The notes under the pieces are model-generated. The model saw only the letters and a list, made by a program, of their open reading frames with translations. It ran no database searches and was not told where the DNA came from. From positions 1 to 64,000 of IMG/VR virus record IMGVR_UViG_3300009158_000034: a stretch of DNA of 64,000 nucleotides; one strand, 5' to 3'. The DNA comes from a virus. The position numbers and the translations under genes were made by a program. Of the stretch, positions 12,280-20,476 are shown in pieces; the stretch's first letter is position 1, and every line of letters starts with the position of its first letter.

Positions 12280-12864
12280 ATGTTTAATATTAATTTATAT
12301 AATCCAGATTTTGTGATTGACTGTTCCAAATTAATAGATAGTAAAGATATCTATTCGGTAATGAGAAATCAAGGGATCGTAAAAGCCTATGTGTATGGCA
12401 TGTGTTTTAAACCTGGACCACTAGTAGCACATGATTTTTCTAAAGTTGGAAAAAGTTGCCCAGATTTGGGTGAAAAGAGAGAATACCAAGTTGGTGAGCG
12501 TATTACAAGACAATTAAGTTGGGTTCCGGGTTGGGCCGGCCCACATGTGCGTAGTGACCATGGTGCAGATTTTTGGTTTGGTATTGTTTATGATTTGATA
12601 CCAAAGGGATTGTTACCGGCAACTTTTAACAAGGATGATGTAACAATTGCTGTTTGGGATGTTTCTAAAAGAATGCCTATGGCAGATATTTATGGCGGTG
12701 AAGAACAAGCAACTGGTTGGGCTGAAGGAGAGTTAGCACATCAATATAAAAATATTTTTGGTAGACTTCCTCATCTTAATAAACAAGACCCTTCGCAAGG
12801 TAAGCACTACAAGAAAGGGTATGTACAAAAATCTATACTAGACCAATTTGTTCAATTTACTTGA
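12280..12864 (+). CDS. Unknown protein (194 aa), weak GIY-YIG resemblance
   Basis: Residues 35-90 read VKAYVYGMCFKPGP, then DFSKVGKSCPDLGEKREYQ, then GERITRQLSWVPGW. This recalls the Y-x-Y, K-x-G and R-x-x-Q spacing in some GIY-YIG phage proteins, but the catalytic set is not complete to my eye. The stop codon lies inside the -35 box of the next promoter. Confidence 0.6.
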   Translation: MFNINLYNPDFVIDCSKLIDSKDIYSVMRNQGIVKAYVYGMCFKPGPLVAHDFSKVGKSCPDLGEKREYQVGERITRQLSWVPGWAGPHVRSDHGADFWFGIVYDLIPKGLLPATFNKDDVTIAVWDVSKRMPMADIYGGEEQATGWAEGELAHQYKNIFGRLPHLNKQDPSQGKHYKKGYVQKSILDQFVQFT

Positions 12865-12889
12865 CAATAAATGGGTAGTGTGCTATACT
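12861..12889 (+). promoter_or_regulatory. sigma70 promoter, leaderless type
   Basis: TTGACA-17-TATACT; the spacer begins ATAAATGG. The TGA of the upstream gene is part of TTGACA. The predicted +1 is at 12896, one base before ATG. Confidence 0.85.
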
Positions 12890-12896
12890 ATGGGTT

Positions 12897-13049
12897 ATGA
12901 AAAAGCAAACACTCTCATTCGTTATTGAACAGCCCAAACACAGGGCTCACCGTGTGTTGTTTCAGAACAACACACCTTTCAAACCCAAGTCTGTACAATC
13001 CAAACTATTGTACAAGCGCAAACCTAAACATTCCAAACAGGAGTTGTGA
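12897..13049 (+). CDS. Small basic protein, unknown (50 aa)
   Basis: The ATG lies at the predicted transcription start, so the gene would be leaderless. The product is rich in Lys, Gln and Pro (FKPKSVQSKLLYKRKPKHSK). It is followed after 1 nt by the next gene, whose ribosome site (CAGGAG) lies in its last codons. A frame from 12925 crosses it in another phase and is not real. Confidence 0.6.
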   Translation: MKKQTLSFVIEQPKHRAHRVLFQNNTPFKPKSVQSKLLYKRKPKHSKQEL

Positions 13050-13050
13050 T

Positions 13051-13254
13051 ATGAATGCACATTTGATTACACTAGACCGCTTACTACAGATACACGATTG
13101 GCATTATGAGTTTAGTGATGACCACAGAGTCTGGCAGCGTGGCGTGGATCAATGGGATAGTATCAAAAAAGAACAGAAAAGATTGTTTGATTCGGGGCTA
13201 GCCACAGTAGAGGAAGTCCAAAAATTGACTAATAAATACGCCCCCAAATATTGA
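13051..13254 (+). CDS. Unknown protein (67 aa)
   Basis: Start at 13051 after CAGGAG. Contains HDWHYEFSDDHRVWQRGVDQ and a helical C half. The stop TGA is embedded in the next TTGACA. No family recognised, although the sequence looks like small conserved phage early proteins. Confidence 0.65.
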   Translation: MNAHLITLDRLLQIHDWHYEFSDDHRVWQRGVDQWDSIKKEQKRLFDSGLATVEEVQKLTNKYAPKY

Positions 13255-13279
13255 CAATAAATGGTTCTAGGTGTATAAT
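13251..13279 (+). promoter_or_regulatory. sigma70 promoter
   Basis: TTGACA-17-TATAAT with the ATAAATGG box after the -35; it overlaps the upstream stop codon. +1 is near 13286, giving a 23-nt leader with an AAAGGA site. Confidence 0.9.
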
Positions 13280-13308
13280 ACTCGTATTAACATATAAAGG
13301 AAATCAAA

Positions 13309-13557
13309 ATGAATTTGAAACTAAAAGCGGCACTATATACCGCAGGTCTTGTCGTAACAATAGTTGGTGCCAGTTTACTGGTTAGTTATATCGCTAGCAT
13401 AATGACCGCAACACAGGCTGTATACATACTTGGTGTATTTTGTATTAGTGGATTGGTATACACAATGTATGGAGTTATGCTGGCCCGTATGGAATACAAC
13501 GAAAGTTTGAACGAAAGTTTGAAACGGATGAATGAGAAATCGGTTGACATTAAATGA
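13309..13557 (+). CDS. Small two-span membrane protein
   Basis: Two transmembrane segments: residues 8-32 (AALYTAGLVVTIVGASLLVS) and 37-60 (AVYILGVFCISGLVYTMYGV), then a charged tail. Unknown function. The last codons overlap the next promoter. Confidence 0.65.
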   Translation: MNLKLKAALYTAGLVVTIVGASLLVSYIASIMTATQAVYILGVFCISGLVYTMYGVMLARMEYNESLNESLKRMNEKSVDIK

Positions 13558-13572
13558 GTTTGGGTATATAAT
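13544..13572 (+). promoter_or_regulatory. sigma70 promoter, duplicated cassette copy 1
   Basis: TTGACATTAAATGA at the -35 end and TATAAT at 13567-13572 (17-nt spacer). The sequence to about 13600, including the leader TAGAGTCTTAATCAGTTAA, is almost the same as at 14264-14320. Confidence 0.9.
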
Positions 13573-13604
13573 AGAGTCTTAATCAGTTAACTAAAGGAGT
13601 TTTT

Positions 13605-13883
13605 ATGACTGACATTTCTGAAATCAATCGTGCTATCATCTCTGGCAATTTTACTAATGACCAACTGACTAGCATCATTGATGCCGTCAAGTTTGCCCGT
13701 GCCCAGATCGCACAACAAAACAAGTACACCTTGACTGTCGGCACTAAAGTGAAATTCACTAATAGCCGTAGCGGTATGGTAATCATAGGCGATGTGCAAA
13801 AAATCAATCGCAAGTTTGTTATCGTCAAGACTGGTCCATTGAACACATGGCGTGTTCCGGCTAACATGTTGTCTGCTGCTTAA
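13605..13883 (+). CDS. Unknown small beta-barrel-like protein (92 aa)
   Basis: An N-terminal helical half (NDQLTSIIDAVKFARAQIAQ) is followed by a strand-rich half, TVGTKVKFTNSRSGMVIIGD then KFVIVKTG, resembling KOW/SH3-type barrels. Strong AAAGGAG site. Possibly RNA- or protein-binding; no specific match. Confidence 0.65.
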   Translation: MTDISEINRAIISGNFTNDQLTSIIDAVKFARAQIAQQNKYTLTVGTKVKFTNSRSGMVIIGDVQKINRKFVIVKTGPLNTWRVPANMLSAA

Positions 13884-13893
13884 GGAGTAAATC

Positions 13894-14109
13894 ATGGATA
13901 AAGTTTTTGTTGTAGTAGGTGCCGCAATCGTAGGTATTGCTGGTATTGTATTTCTTAGTTTTCTATTGAGTTGGCCCGTGATGTGGCTCTGGAATAACGC
14001 ACTAGTTGGAGCCGTTGTCGGTGTCAACGAAGTGTCTTGGGTCCAAGCATGGGGTATTTCGGTCTTGTTTGGGTTGTTGTTTAAATCTAATGTGAGCACC
14101 TCAAAATGA
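13894..14109 (+). CDS. Small membrane protein, unknown (71 aa)
   Basis: A hydrophobic N-terminal span (FVVVGAAIVGIAGIVFLSFL, residues 5-24) and a second from about 50 to 66 (WGISVLFGLLF). Site TAAGGAG. ATGA overlap with the next gene. Confidence 0.65.
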   Translation: MDKVFVVVGAAIVGIAGIVFLSFLLSWPVMWLWNNALVGAVVGVNEVSWVQAWGISVLFGLLFKSNVSTSK

Positions 14110-14267
14110 GCAAGATGGCTGAACTATATTACGACATTGAACTGATGCTAGAGCAGGGTGATCACCCTACTAAAATCTCTAAGATGCTGGAAATCCCTCT
14201 AGGAATGGTCTATGATGTACTAGAATCTTTCCCTGACCCTGATCAAGAATTGAGTACCGAAGGTTGA
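14106..14267 (+). CDS. Small acidic protein, possible HTH (53 aa)
   Basis: Coupled by ATGA to the membrane protein. The segment MLEQGDHPTKISKMLEIPLG has the helix-turn-helix spacing seen in small phage DNA-binding or recruitment proteins. The stop TGA is inside the next TTGACA. Confidence 0.6.
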   Translation: MSKMAELYYDIELMLEQGDHPTKISKMLEIPLGMVYDVLESFPDPDQELSTEG

Positions 14268-14292
14268 CATTAAATGGTTTTGGGTATATAAT
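14264..14292 (+). promoter_or_regulatory. sigma70 promoter, duplicated cassette copy 2
   Basis: TTGACATTAAATGG then TATAAT at 14287-14292 (17-nt spacer). It overlaps the upstream stop codon and repeats the promoter and leader at 13544. Confidence 0.9.
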
Positions 14293-14326
14293 AGAGTCTT
14301 AATCAGTTAATTACAGGAGTTAGTAA

Positions 14327-14740
14327 ATGGCTTATATGTGTCAAGCAAAGAAAGCAAAAATCGCCCCTAAAATCAAGGCTATTCTTGCTAAGTATAAGGT
14401 CAAAGGTTCGCTTGCTGTACGCAATCATTCCACCTTGGTATTGAATCTCAAGTCGGGTTCCATCGACTTCATCGCAAACTCCAATAAGGTTTGCACTAAT
14501 AATTTCTACCAAATGGCTCGTGGTTTCATCCCCAACACTAGCGGCTACGATCAGGTCAACCCCTATCACTTCAAAGACCATTATGATGGCGTGGCTCTGG
14601 ATTTTATGCGTGAAGTGTTTCATGCAATGAATGATGGCAACTGGGACAAGAGCGACATTCAATCCGACTACTTCAACGTGGGTTGGTACGTTGATGTTAA
14701 CGTGGGCAAGTGGGACAAAAATTACATTGTTGAGGCTTAA
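14327..14740 (+). CDS. LPD29-like domain protein
   Basis: The N half (KIKAILAKYKVKGSLAVRNH then TLVLNLKSGSIDF) and the C half (YFNVGWYVDVNVGKWDKNY) match the pattern of LPD29-type domains often carried by phage and plasmid accessory proteins. Their role is uncertain, with counter-defence often suggested. Site CAGGAG. Confidence 0.6.
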   Translation: MAYMCQAKKAKIAPKIKAILAKYKVKGSLAVRNHSTLVLNLKSGSIDFIANSNKVCTNNFYQMARGFIPNTSGYDQVNPYHFKDHYDGVALDFMREVFHAMNDGNWDKSDIQSDYFNVGWYVDVNVGKWDKNYIVEA

Positions 14741-14741
14741 T

Positions 14742-14993
14742 ATGAAAATTGATTCTAAACAAATGAAGTTTTTTGAGTTCCTCATGTCCTTGAATAAAGA
14801 ACAATTGCGAAAATATTTTCTTATGCTTGGACCTGAGGAATCAGAATATGTTAGCCAACTTGCAATACGAATCGGAAATCAAATGAAAATTGATTTGAAT
14901 TTAGAACTTGCTGAAATGCTTGATGGTGTTGAGGACCATGAGGAAGCAAGAAATCTCCTTAGTTACTTTACTCTTTCGGGTAAAGTGAAATGA
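14742..14993 (+). CDS. Unknown helical protein (83 aa)
   Basis: Start 1 nt after the preceding stop; the longer frame from 14631 lies inside the LPD29-like gene. All-helical and acidic (LNLELAEMLDGVEDHEEARN). No family recognised. Confidence 0.6.
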   Translation: MKIDSKQMKFFEFLMSLNKEQLRKYFLMLGPEESEYVSQLAIRIGNQMKIDLNLELAEMLDGVEDHEEARNLLSYFTLSGKVK

Positions 14994-15011
14994 TTTTGGT
15001 AACACAAATGG

Positions 15012-15040
15012 TTGACAACAAGTCCATTCTGTGTTATCAT
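15012..15040 (+). promoter_or_regulatory. sigma70-type promoter
   Basis: TTGACA with TATCAT 17 nt downstream; a TATACT at 15041-15046 is an alternative. The spacer begins ACAAG, unlike the WTAAATGG class. Confidence 0.7.
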
Positions 15041-15102
15041 TATACTAGTGCTGAGTAATATCAGTACATTTTTAAACTTAGCTTTATCTTAAAGGAAACA
15101 AA

Positions 15103-15495
15103 ATGGCTAAACAAACTTTTAAAGTCGCTGGTATGACTACTAACAATGGTAATACTAAGGTTCGTTTTACTGATGATATGGTTCGCCGTATCAAGCAGTT
15201 TACAAAAGGTGGACACACTCGTGTTGACTTTGTGGACTTGCCCAGTGAGATGACTAAAATTGAGGCTCTCAATTTTCTAGCTGCTCATGCAGACTTCCAA
15301 TCACCCGCAGATCAGGCAACTATTGCTGATACTCTTGCTGACAAAACAAAGGAAGCAAACAAGGGTACTGTAAAAGTCAAGGTCGCAAAGACCAAGGCTA
15401 AAGCAAAGCCTAGCATTGATGCTATCAAGGCTCGTGCTAAGAAAGAAGTTTCGGTAGAACAAGTTCTTGCCGAAGCAGGCGTTACTACACAGTAA
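15103..15495 (+). CDS. Unknown protein with Lys/Ala-rich tail (130 aa)
   Basis: The N-terminal 60 residues look like a small folded domain (FKVAGMTTNNGNTKVRFTDD). From about 85, a low-complexity basic run (VKVKVAKTKAKAKPSIDAIK) suggests nucleic-acid binding. A hairpin follows the stop. Confidence 0.65.
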   Translation: MAKQTFKVAGMTTNNGNTKVRFTDDMVRRIKQFTKGGHTRVDFVDLPSEMTKIEALNFLAAHADFQSPADQATIADTLADKTKEANKGTVKVKVAKTKAKAKPSIDAIKARAKKEVSVEQVLAEAGVTTQ

Positions 15496-15502
15496 TGCAA
15501 AG

Positions 15503-15519
15503 AGGGGCTATATGCCCCT
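15503..15519 (+). terminator. Hairpin after 15495
   Basis: AGGGGC/GCCCCT, a 6-bp stem with a 5-nt loop and no T tract. A weak terminator or processing site. Confidence 0.35.
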
Positions 15520-15539
15520 ACTTATAACAAAGGAAAAAT

Positions 15540-15728
15540 ATGAAACTCTCTGATAAACTTGCAAAATGCAATGACAGCCTAACTGTCAATATGTATGACA
15601 ACGGCTTTATGGTTGAAGTGTCTGGACAAAACTCCGAAAGTGATTGGAAATCTGTTAAGATTATGTGCCAAACATTGGACGAAGTCTATGCTGTAATCGC
15701 TGACGCCTCTAAAATGGAACGCAATTAA
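15540..15728 (+). CDS. Unknown protein (62 aa)
   Basis: Site AAAGGAAA. Contains CNDSLTVNMYDNGFMVEVSG and EVYAVIADASKME, a small alpha-beta protein of a kind common in T4-like phages. No function known. Confidence 0.6.
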   Translation: MKLSDKLAKCNDSLTVNMYDNGFMVEVSGQNSESDWKSVKIMCQTLDEVYAVIADASKMERN

Positions 15729-15738
15729 GGATTAATAT

Positions 15739-15951
15739 ATGGCAGTACTTGATACATACACACGGACCTACAACCCACGTAGGACTTTTAACCCTGCAAG
15801 TATGCAAGACTTGCGTGAATTGAAACACTTTGTTGAACATCATTCATGGAAAGAAGCCTGTCCGTTTGAACTGGAAGAACCCTTCTTGGAAATTCCAGCA
15901 ATGTGTATGTCAAGATACACTGAATATATGTTAACAAAACTTAAAGCATAA
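15739..15951 (+). CDS. Unknown protein (70 aa)
   Basis: Site AAGGA. Contains DLRELKHFVEHHSWKEACPF. It is the last + strand gene before the terminator that faces the - strand genes. Confidence 0.6.
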   Translation: MAVLDTYTRTYNPRRTFNPASMQDLRELKHFVEHHSWKEACPFELEEPFLEIPAMCMSRYTEYMLTKLKA

Positions 15952-15974
15952 AAAGCCCCGAAAGGGGCTTTTTT
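15951..15974. terminator. Bidirectional intrinsic terminator
   Basis: AAAAGCCCC-GAAA-GGGGCTTTT is flanked by A and T runs, so it can stop both the rightward accessory transcripts and the leftward glycosyltransferase transcripts. Confidence 0.92.
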
Positions 15975-15975
15975 A

Positions 15976-16872
15976 TTAACTCAATATTTCAACCCACTTG
16001 TCAATCACATATTTCCAATCATATGATTGTGCGTGATGTTGTATCTCTAAACATCTTTGGCGATATTTTTCTGGATTATTTTTATAGTAACTTAGTAACT
16101 CTACGGTCTGTTCTATAAATTCATGTTCTTCAATAGGAACAAAATGAGCACCAATATTTCCTACTCTAGTGTAGTGTCCAACTGGTGTACTTATAACTAA
16201 TTTGCCAGCAGCGCCTGCTTCTAATAAAGGTAGTCCTGCTCCTTCTTCTGTGCTAGCAACTAGTACTGCATCTACCCTTTTATAAAACCCTGGCATAGTG
16301 ATAAACGAATGATGATATGAACCAGCAGGGCTGATTTCTAATCCTGCTCGTTGTGTAGCAATCTCTAACAACCATGGTCGTTTAATCTTTTGATGAACAC
16401 CCACATCACCTAATTTCATACATCCAACCGTACGTAATGAATCATTTGGCTTACTATAAAAACTGTTAGTGTTAATACCTAATGGTGTAACAAACGCAGG
16501 TCTAGTAACACCTAACTGTGTACTGACTTCACTTAGCCATTCACTAACGGCTCCATATTTATGAAACTTGTCAAAGTCATCACGACCATGCATCTCAATC
16601 AATTCATCCATGTCTAATTTTGAATGACTGATAACTACACATTGTCTTGCGTCAAATATTTTATAGTTATACCCTAATAATCTCCATCCATGTGGAGTAG
16701 TGACAAACAAGTCAGTAGTATCGATTAACTCTTGCATCTCTGCTAAACTATAACTTTGATTCCAAGGTAGCAATTGACAATTAAATCCATATCCCCAAAG
16801 ATACTTTGCTAGTTCATAGTGAATGGTTCCAAATGCCCATGTGGGTTCCATATAAAATACTATTTTTTTCAT
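15976..16872 (-). CDS. Glycosyltransferase, GT4-like
   Basis: The 298-aa product has the Rossmann-pair layout of GT-B enzymes. The C-terminal half contains VDAVLVASTEEGAGLPLLEA, the E-x7-E-like donor-site signature, followed by GKLVISTPVGHY. The N-terminal half is divergent. It probably transfers a sugar from a nucleotide donor. It is the last gene of the leftward block and overlaps the upstream gene by ATGA. Confidence 0.8.
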   Translation of the reverse strand: MKKIVFYMEPTWAFGTIHYELAKYLWGYGFNCQLLPWNQSYSLAEMQELIDTTDLFVTTPHGWRLLGYNYKIFDARQCVVISHSKLDMDELIEMHGRDDFDKFHKYGAVSEWLSEVSTQLGVTRPAFVTPLGINTNSFYSKPNDSLRTVGCMKLGDVGVHQKIKRPWLLEIATQRAGLEISPAGSYHHSFITMPGFYKRVDAVLVASTEEGAGLPLLEAGAAGKLVISTPVGHYTRVGNIGAHFVPIEEHEFIEQTVELLSYYKNNPEKYRQRCLEIQHHAQSYDWKYVIDKWVEILS

Positions 16873-17702
16873 ATTGAGTCGTAGTTAATTATTTCTCTAG
16901 TGTCCGTGTTTATAACAATTCCATCATAGTTTAAAAACTTCTTAAGTATATTTCTAAAGTGATTAAACTCAAGATTGTTTATTGATATCACATCAAATGC
17001 AAAATATTCCTGTGTGACTAGATAGGCATTAAAATTACTTGCTATGACTTTCTTTTCAAACAATGAAGGTAACTTGTCTATATTAATAAACTCAGTATCT
17101 TTACTTAAGGCAGGAAGATAGAATAGATTTTTTATTTTTGGTAATTCAAATTTACCCCACCAATAAGCATACGTAGCCCAGAACTCACAATTATTTCTAT
17201 ACTCTAAATCAAACAAGTAAGGATCTACTATCTGCTTGACGTATGTTGAATTGAACCAATAGAAGTTACCTTTGAAGTGCCAGTGCCACATAGAACCAAC
17301 TAAATCAGCTCCTTGTTCTAAATGATATAAACAAGTATTGCTATTATCAACTACACCGTACATCATTAATGTTGCCCAACGTAATCCATTTTCAAATTCT
17401 AGTGTATCTGTCTTACTAGAGCCTTTGCAATGTAGATATAGTCCATAGAAGTCTGACTCGTTACTATCTTGCCACAATTTTCTTATTGCAGGGAATTCAT
17501 AGTGTGATGCAGTAAAGCCACTATTGACATATTCAATGTCTAATCCATCTAAGAAATCATATGGTGTCCAATCAACTGAATGAACTATGATTATTTTCTC
17601 GTTGTGTAGATTACTAGCTTTTAGTTTACCGATGATATGAAACAGACTGGCTTTAGTATTCGGTAACTCGTTACACGAAATGTAAATGCGAATCGGTTTC
17701 AT
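16869..17702 (-). CDS. Putative glycosyltransferase (GT-A-like)
   Basis: The segments MKPIRIYISCNELPNT, YGLYLHCKGSSKTDTLEF and GADLVGSMWHWHFKGNFYW resemble bacterial proteins of polysaccharide clusters that act on rhamnan or other glycans. I see no certain catalytic DXD. The frame extends upstream to 17753, but 17702 starts directly after the preceding stop and is preferred. Confidence 0.6.
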   Translation of the reverse strand: MKPIRIYISCNELPNTKASLFHIIGKLKASNLHNEKIIIVHSVDWTPYDFLDGLDIEYVNSGFTASHYEFPAIRKLWQDSNESDFYGLYLHCKGSSKTDTLEFENGLRWATLMMYGVVDNSNTCLYHLEQGADLVGSMWHWHFKGNFYWFNSTYVKQIVDPYLFDLEYRNNCEFWATYAYWWGKFELPKIKNLFYLPALSKDTEFINIDKLPSLFEKKVIASNFNAYLVTQEYFAFDVISINNLEFNHFRNILKKFLNYDGIVINTDTREIINYDSI

Positions 17703-17703
17703 A

Positions 17704-18273
17704 TCATTGTTTGAATACGCCATAGTATGCTTTGCCATAGCAACCAGATTCACGCAATGTCACTGTGCCTGAGCCTGGTAATGCAATGATATCATCTAGC
17801 ATAACTTTTGTTAACTCAAATGGATGTCCATCATGCGGTGGAATATCAATCCATTCAAATAGTCTAAGTACAGGTGCAGCATGTTTAGCATTGTTGATAA
17901 TGCGTTCTACGCTTTCAACGTGTTGTAGACAGTTATAAATCCAAACTTCATCGTATCCTTCTTCATCAACTAGTTCACCTGGTTGAACATTAACACTAAT
18001 GTTATGTCCAGCATAGCGTAGTTTAGTCCATTCAGGATAATCAATTGGATCACATACTTTACCTTCAGCTAGATTCTTACACTTGAGTAGCATAGAACTA
18101 GGGCCACCACCTATATCAAGTATGCGTTTGTTTTGTGCATCAAACGAATAACCTATGCGCGGTATTTCCATAAACTTAGCATATACATAATGCTTCTGAT
18201 CCTCATCAAAAGTATTAGCGCAATTGCCCCAATACTCTATTTCAAATTTGTGGTCGTCTTGATGGTCGCTCAT
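17704..18273 (-). CDS. SAM-dependent methyltransferase
   Basis: Motif [12 protein letters not shown] lies near residues 50-60, DPIDYPEW follows at the second strand, and [12 protein letters not shown] is motif IV-like. The start at 18273 overlaps the upstream stop (ATGA). In this setting it could methylate sugars (inference). Confidence 0.75.
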   Translation of the reverse strand: MSDHQDDHKFEIEYWGNCANTFDEDQKHYVYAKFMEIPRIGYSFDAQNKRILDIGGGPSSMLLKCKNLAEGKVCDPIDYPEWTKLRYAGHNISVNVQPGELVDEEGYDEVWIYNCLQHVESVERIINNAKHAAPVLRLFEWIDIPPHDGHPFELTKVMLDDIIALPGSGTVTLRESGCYGKAYYGVFKQ

Positions 18274-19388
18274 GTTGGTAACACTTTCTTCAGCCAATTC
18301 ATATCTGTTCTATCTTCATGCATTTGATACCAGCCTTTTCCAGTATGTACATCTAATACCATTTGGAAGTATTCTTCATACATAGGTGCAACACGTTCTA
18401 GTGTATAGTTTTCACCAAACTTTCTGCAATTCTTTGGATCAATATTGTGAATGTTTTTTGCTGCCCATACAAACTGGTCGAATGTATGACAACGATAGCC
18501 TGTGTATCCATGGACATTGTTCTCGGTGAAGCTACCCCAATCAGTTGTGATTGTAGGAGTTCCACTTAACAATAATTCAACTTGTACGCCGCCAAATGGC
18601 TCTATGTACATACTTGGAACAAACGCAGCTTTAGCGTTACTCATTAAGTCTTTGCGTTTAGCAACATCAGCATAACCTGCAAACTCTACATGAGGAGGGA
18701 ATGTTAAGTTTTCTGGATTCTGCCCTGCAATGATTAGTTTAGCACCAATAGCTTCTGTTGCTTGTATCGCTACTTGAATTCCTTTGCCATTGTATACACG
18801 ACCTAAGAACAAGAAGTAATCTTGCTTTTGTTCTTTGAACTCAAAGTCATCTGCATCAAAGTAGTTTGGAATAACAGCATCATACCAATCTTGTTTACAA
18901 GTACCAACTGCATCTAGACCATAGTATGCATGATAGATAGCGTAACTTTCAAATATCTTCCATCGTGCCCAATGTCCACCTGCATAACCGATGCCGGGTT
19001 CTACAACAATCATATCAGGATGTGCATCACAGATTGGTCTTACACCTGAACCCCAGAAAGGTAATATGAAGTCATTTGGTTGTTTACGTTTGCCAACTTC
19101 TCTGATAGCATTTGCATAGAATGTTTGATACGCATGGTCGTCTGTGCTGAATTTGAAAAAGTTTTTACGCCAATCATAATCGCCGTAAGCTATTTTCCAG
19201 TCTTCATTAGTGATTACGGTAACATGTTCATCGCAAACTAAATCGCTATCTTCATGACCATAATGAATGATTGTGTGCCCACGGGCCTTCATCATTTTGC
19301 CGAATTTTACAACTTTTTGAGTGTAGGCGCAAGCGTTGTATTCTTTACTTGTTACCGTGTGAGGGAGGCCTAGTATGTGAAATCTCAT
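18270..19388 (-). CDS. Glycosyltransferase family 4-like
   Basis: The 372-aa GT-B enzyme has [12 protein letters not shown] near residue 195, then [10 protein letters not shown], and the donor-site signature [20 protein letters not shown] near 260-280. It is the first gene of a four-gene coupled operon (GT4, methyltransferase, GT-like, GT4-like). Confidence 0.88.
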   Translation of the reverse strand: MRFHILGLPHTVTSKEYNACAYTQKVVKFGKMMKARGHTIIHYGHEDSDLVCDEHVTVITNEDWKIAYGDYDWRKNFFKFSTDDHAYQTFYANAIREVGKRKQPNDFILPFWGSGVRPICDAHPDMIVVEPGIGYAGGHWARWKIFESYAIYHAYYGLDAVGTCKQDWYDAVIPNYFDADDFEFKEQKQDYFLFLGRVYNGKGIQVAIQATEAIGAKLIIAGQNPENLTFPPHVEFAGYADVAKRKDLMSNAKAAFVPSMYIEPFGGVQVELLLSGTPTITTDWGSFTENNVHGYTGYRCHTFDQFVWAAKNIHNIDPKNCRKFGENYTLERVAPMYEEYFQMVLDVHTGKGWYQMHEDRTDMNWLKKVLPT

Positions 19389-19430
19389 AGAGATATTTAA
19401 TACAGGCCTTGTGTTGCCGAAAAATAATTA

Positions 19431-19751
19431 TTAAACTGATGTTAATGTAATTGGGAATATATTGCCAGTTTTGTTCCCAACCCAGAAAATATCAATATAT
19501 CCGCCGCCCGGATAAGGATCCCAGGCATCAATAGTTGATGTAGTATTGTCCTGAAAAGTAATTATACTGCCTACCGGAAAGTTGCTAATAACTGTGGGAC
19601 TATATGGTATTCCTGCTGATACAGCAGACCAACCAGTTAACCCCCCGGTGTCGTTTAGTGGAATGACTAATACACTTGTGGTGCGTACACTTATCCCTCC
19701 ACCCATTTCTATTCCTGGTCCGATTGTTAAATGAGATACTGGTGCTGACAT
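19431..19751 (-). CDS. Small virion-associated protein candidate (106 aa)
   Basis: The N terminus LTIGPGIEMGGGISVRTTS matches that of the next gene (IIIGPGIDVGGGISISAGG), so the two share a conserved head followed by different bodies. This looks like a common attachment or assembly tag on tail adhesins. Site AAGGAA. Confidence 0.55.
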   Translation of the reverse strand: MSAPVSHLTIGPGIEMGGGISVRTTSVLVIPLNDTGGLTGWSAVSAGIPYSPTVISNFPVGSIITFQDNTTSTIDAWDPYPGGGYIDIFWVGNKTGNIFPITLTSV

Positions 19752-19794
19752 ATTCTTATTCCTTAAATTATAATGTTGTTTTGATATTCAAAAT

Positions 19795-20442
19795 TTAACC
19801 TTGCCAAGCACCGCCGGCAACTCTGTACCATATCTTGTAGTTCACAGTGTCTACTGCCACATCAATGATTTGACCATTGGTTTCAAAAATCGCATTGCCA
19901 GAATATATTTCGGTGCTGTTGGTCCAGACACTACCATCATCGTATATGCCAACGGCCTGGTTGGTACTTCCCAAATAGTCTCCATTGACAGTGCTAGTGC
20001 TGGCACTGCCCACACCAACTCCGTCATTGGACACAGAACCCGACCATGTGGTGTGAGTCACACTGAACATGCGTTTGGTACTGGGTGCAATGGCGATGTT
20101 GCCCCTGACAGCATTGTTGGCTGTAACCAGAGCCTGAGCAGTATCATCAGGATTGGTTGTCTGATACACATTGACCTCATTTGGATCATAATCTGACCAG
20201 TACCAGTTGTTTAAAAAAGTAAATCCTGCAGGTGTACCATAGGTACTGGCTGTATTGACTATAAACTTGGCAAGAGTAGTGCCATCAAATACGTTGACCG
20301 CAGGGTAGAGATTTTGTGGCAACCCGGCAATCACTGACAGACTGAAACCGCCTGTGTTGGTGGCAGGATCAGGAGATCCGCCACCTGCACTTATACTAAT
20401 TCCTCCGCCTACATCTATTCCTGGGCCTATTATTATTGCCAT
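19795..20442 (-). CDS. SPRY/lectin-like tail protein candidate (215 aa)
   Basis: It shares the IGPGI-GGGIS N-terminal tag with its neighbour. The C-terminal part (YDDGSVWTNSTEIYSG, then GQIIDVAVDTVNYKIWYRV) resembles SPRY or concanavalin-like folds used in phage receptor binding. A late-type promoter lies upstream at 20467-20474, with an AAGGAA site. Confidence 0.6.
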   Translation of the reverse strand: MAIIIGPGIDVGGGISISAGGGSPDPATNTGGFSLSVIAGLPQNLYPAVNVFDGTTLAKFIVNTASTYGTPAGFTFLNNWYWSDYDPNEVNVYQTTNPDDTAQALVTANNAVRGNIAIAPSTKRMFSVTHTTWSGSVSNDGVGVGSASTSTVNGDYLGSTNQAVGIYDDGSVWTNSTEIYSGNAIFETNGQIIDVAVDTVNYKIWYRVAGGAWQG

Positions 20443-20466
20443 ATTTGTGTTCCTTTTATATCTATG

Positions 20467-20474
20467 TATTTATC
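20467..20474 (-). promoter_or_regulatory. T4-type late promoter candidate
   Basis: Read leftward, GATAAATA (7 of 8 to TATAAATA), 25 nt before the ATG at 20442. Confidence 0.6.
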
Positions 20475-20476
20475 TT

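Noticed and set aside
12925-13050. Long frame starting at 12925 and ending at 13254
   Set aside because: Its first 42 codons overlap a promoter-linked gene in another frame. The in-frame ATG at 13051 has a ribosome site and is used instead.
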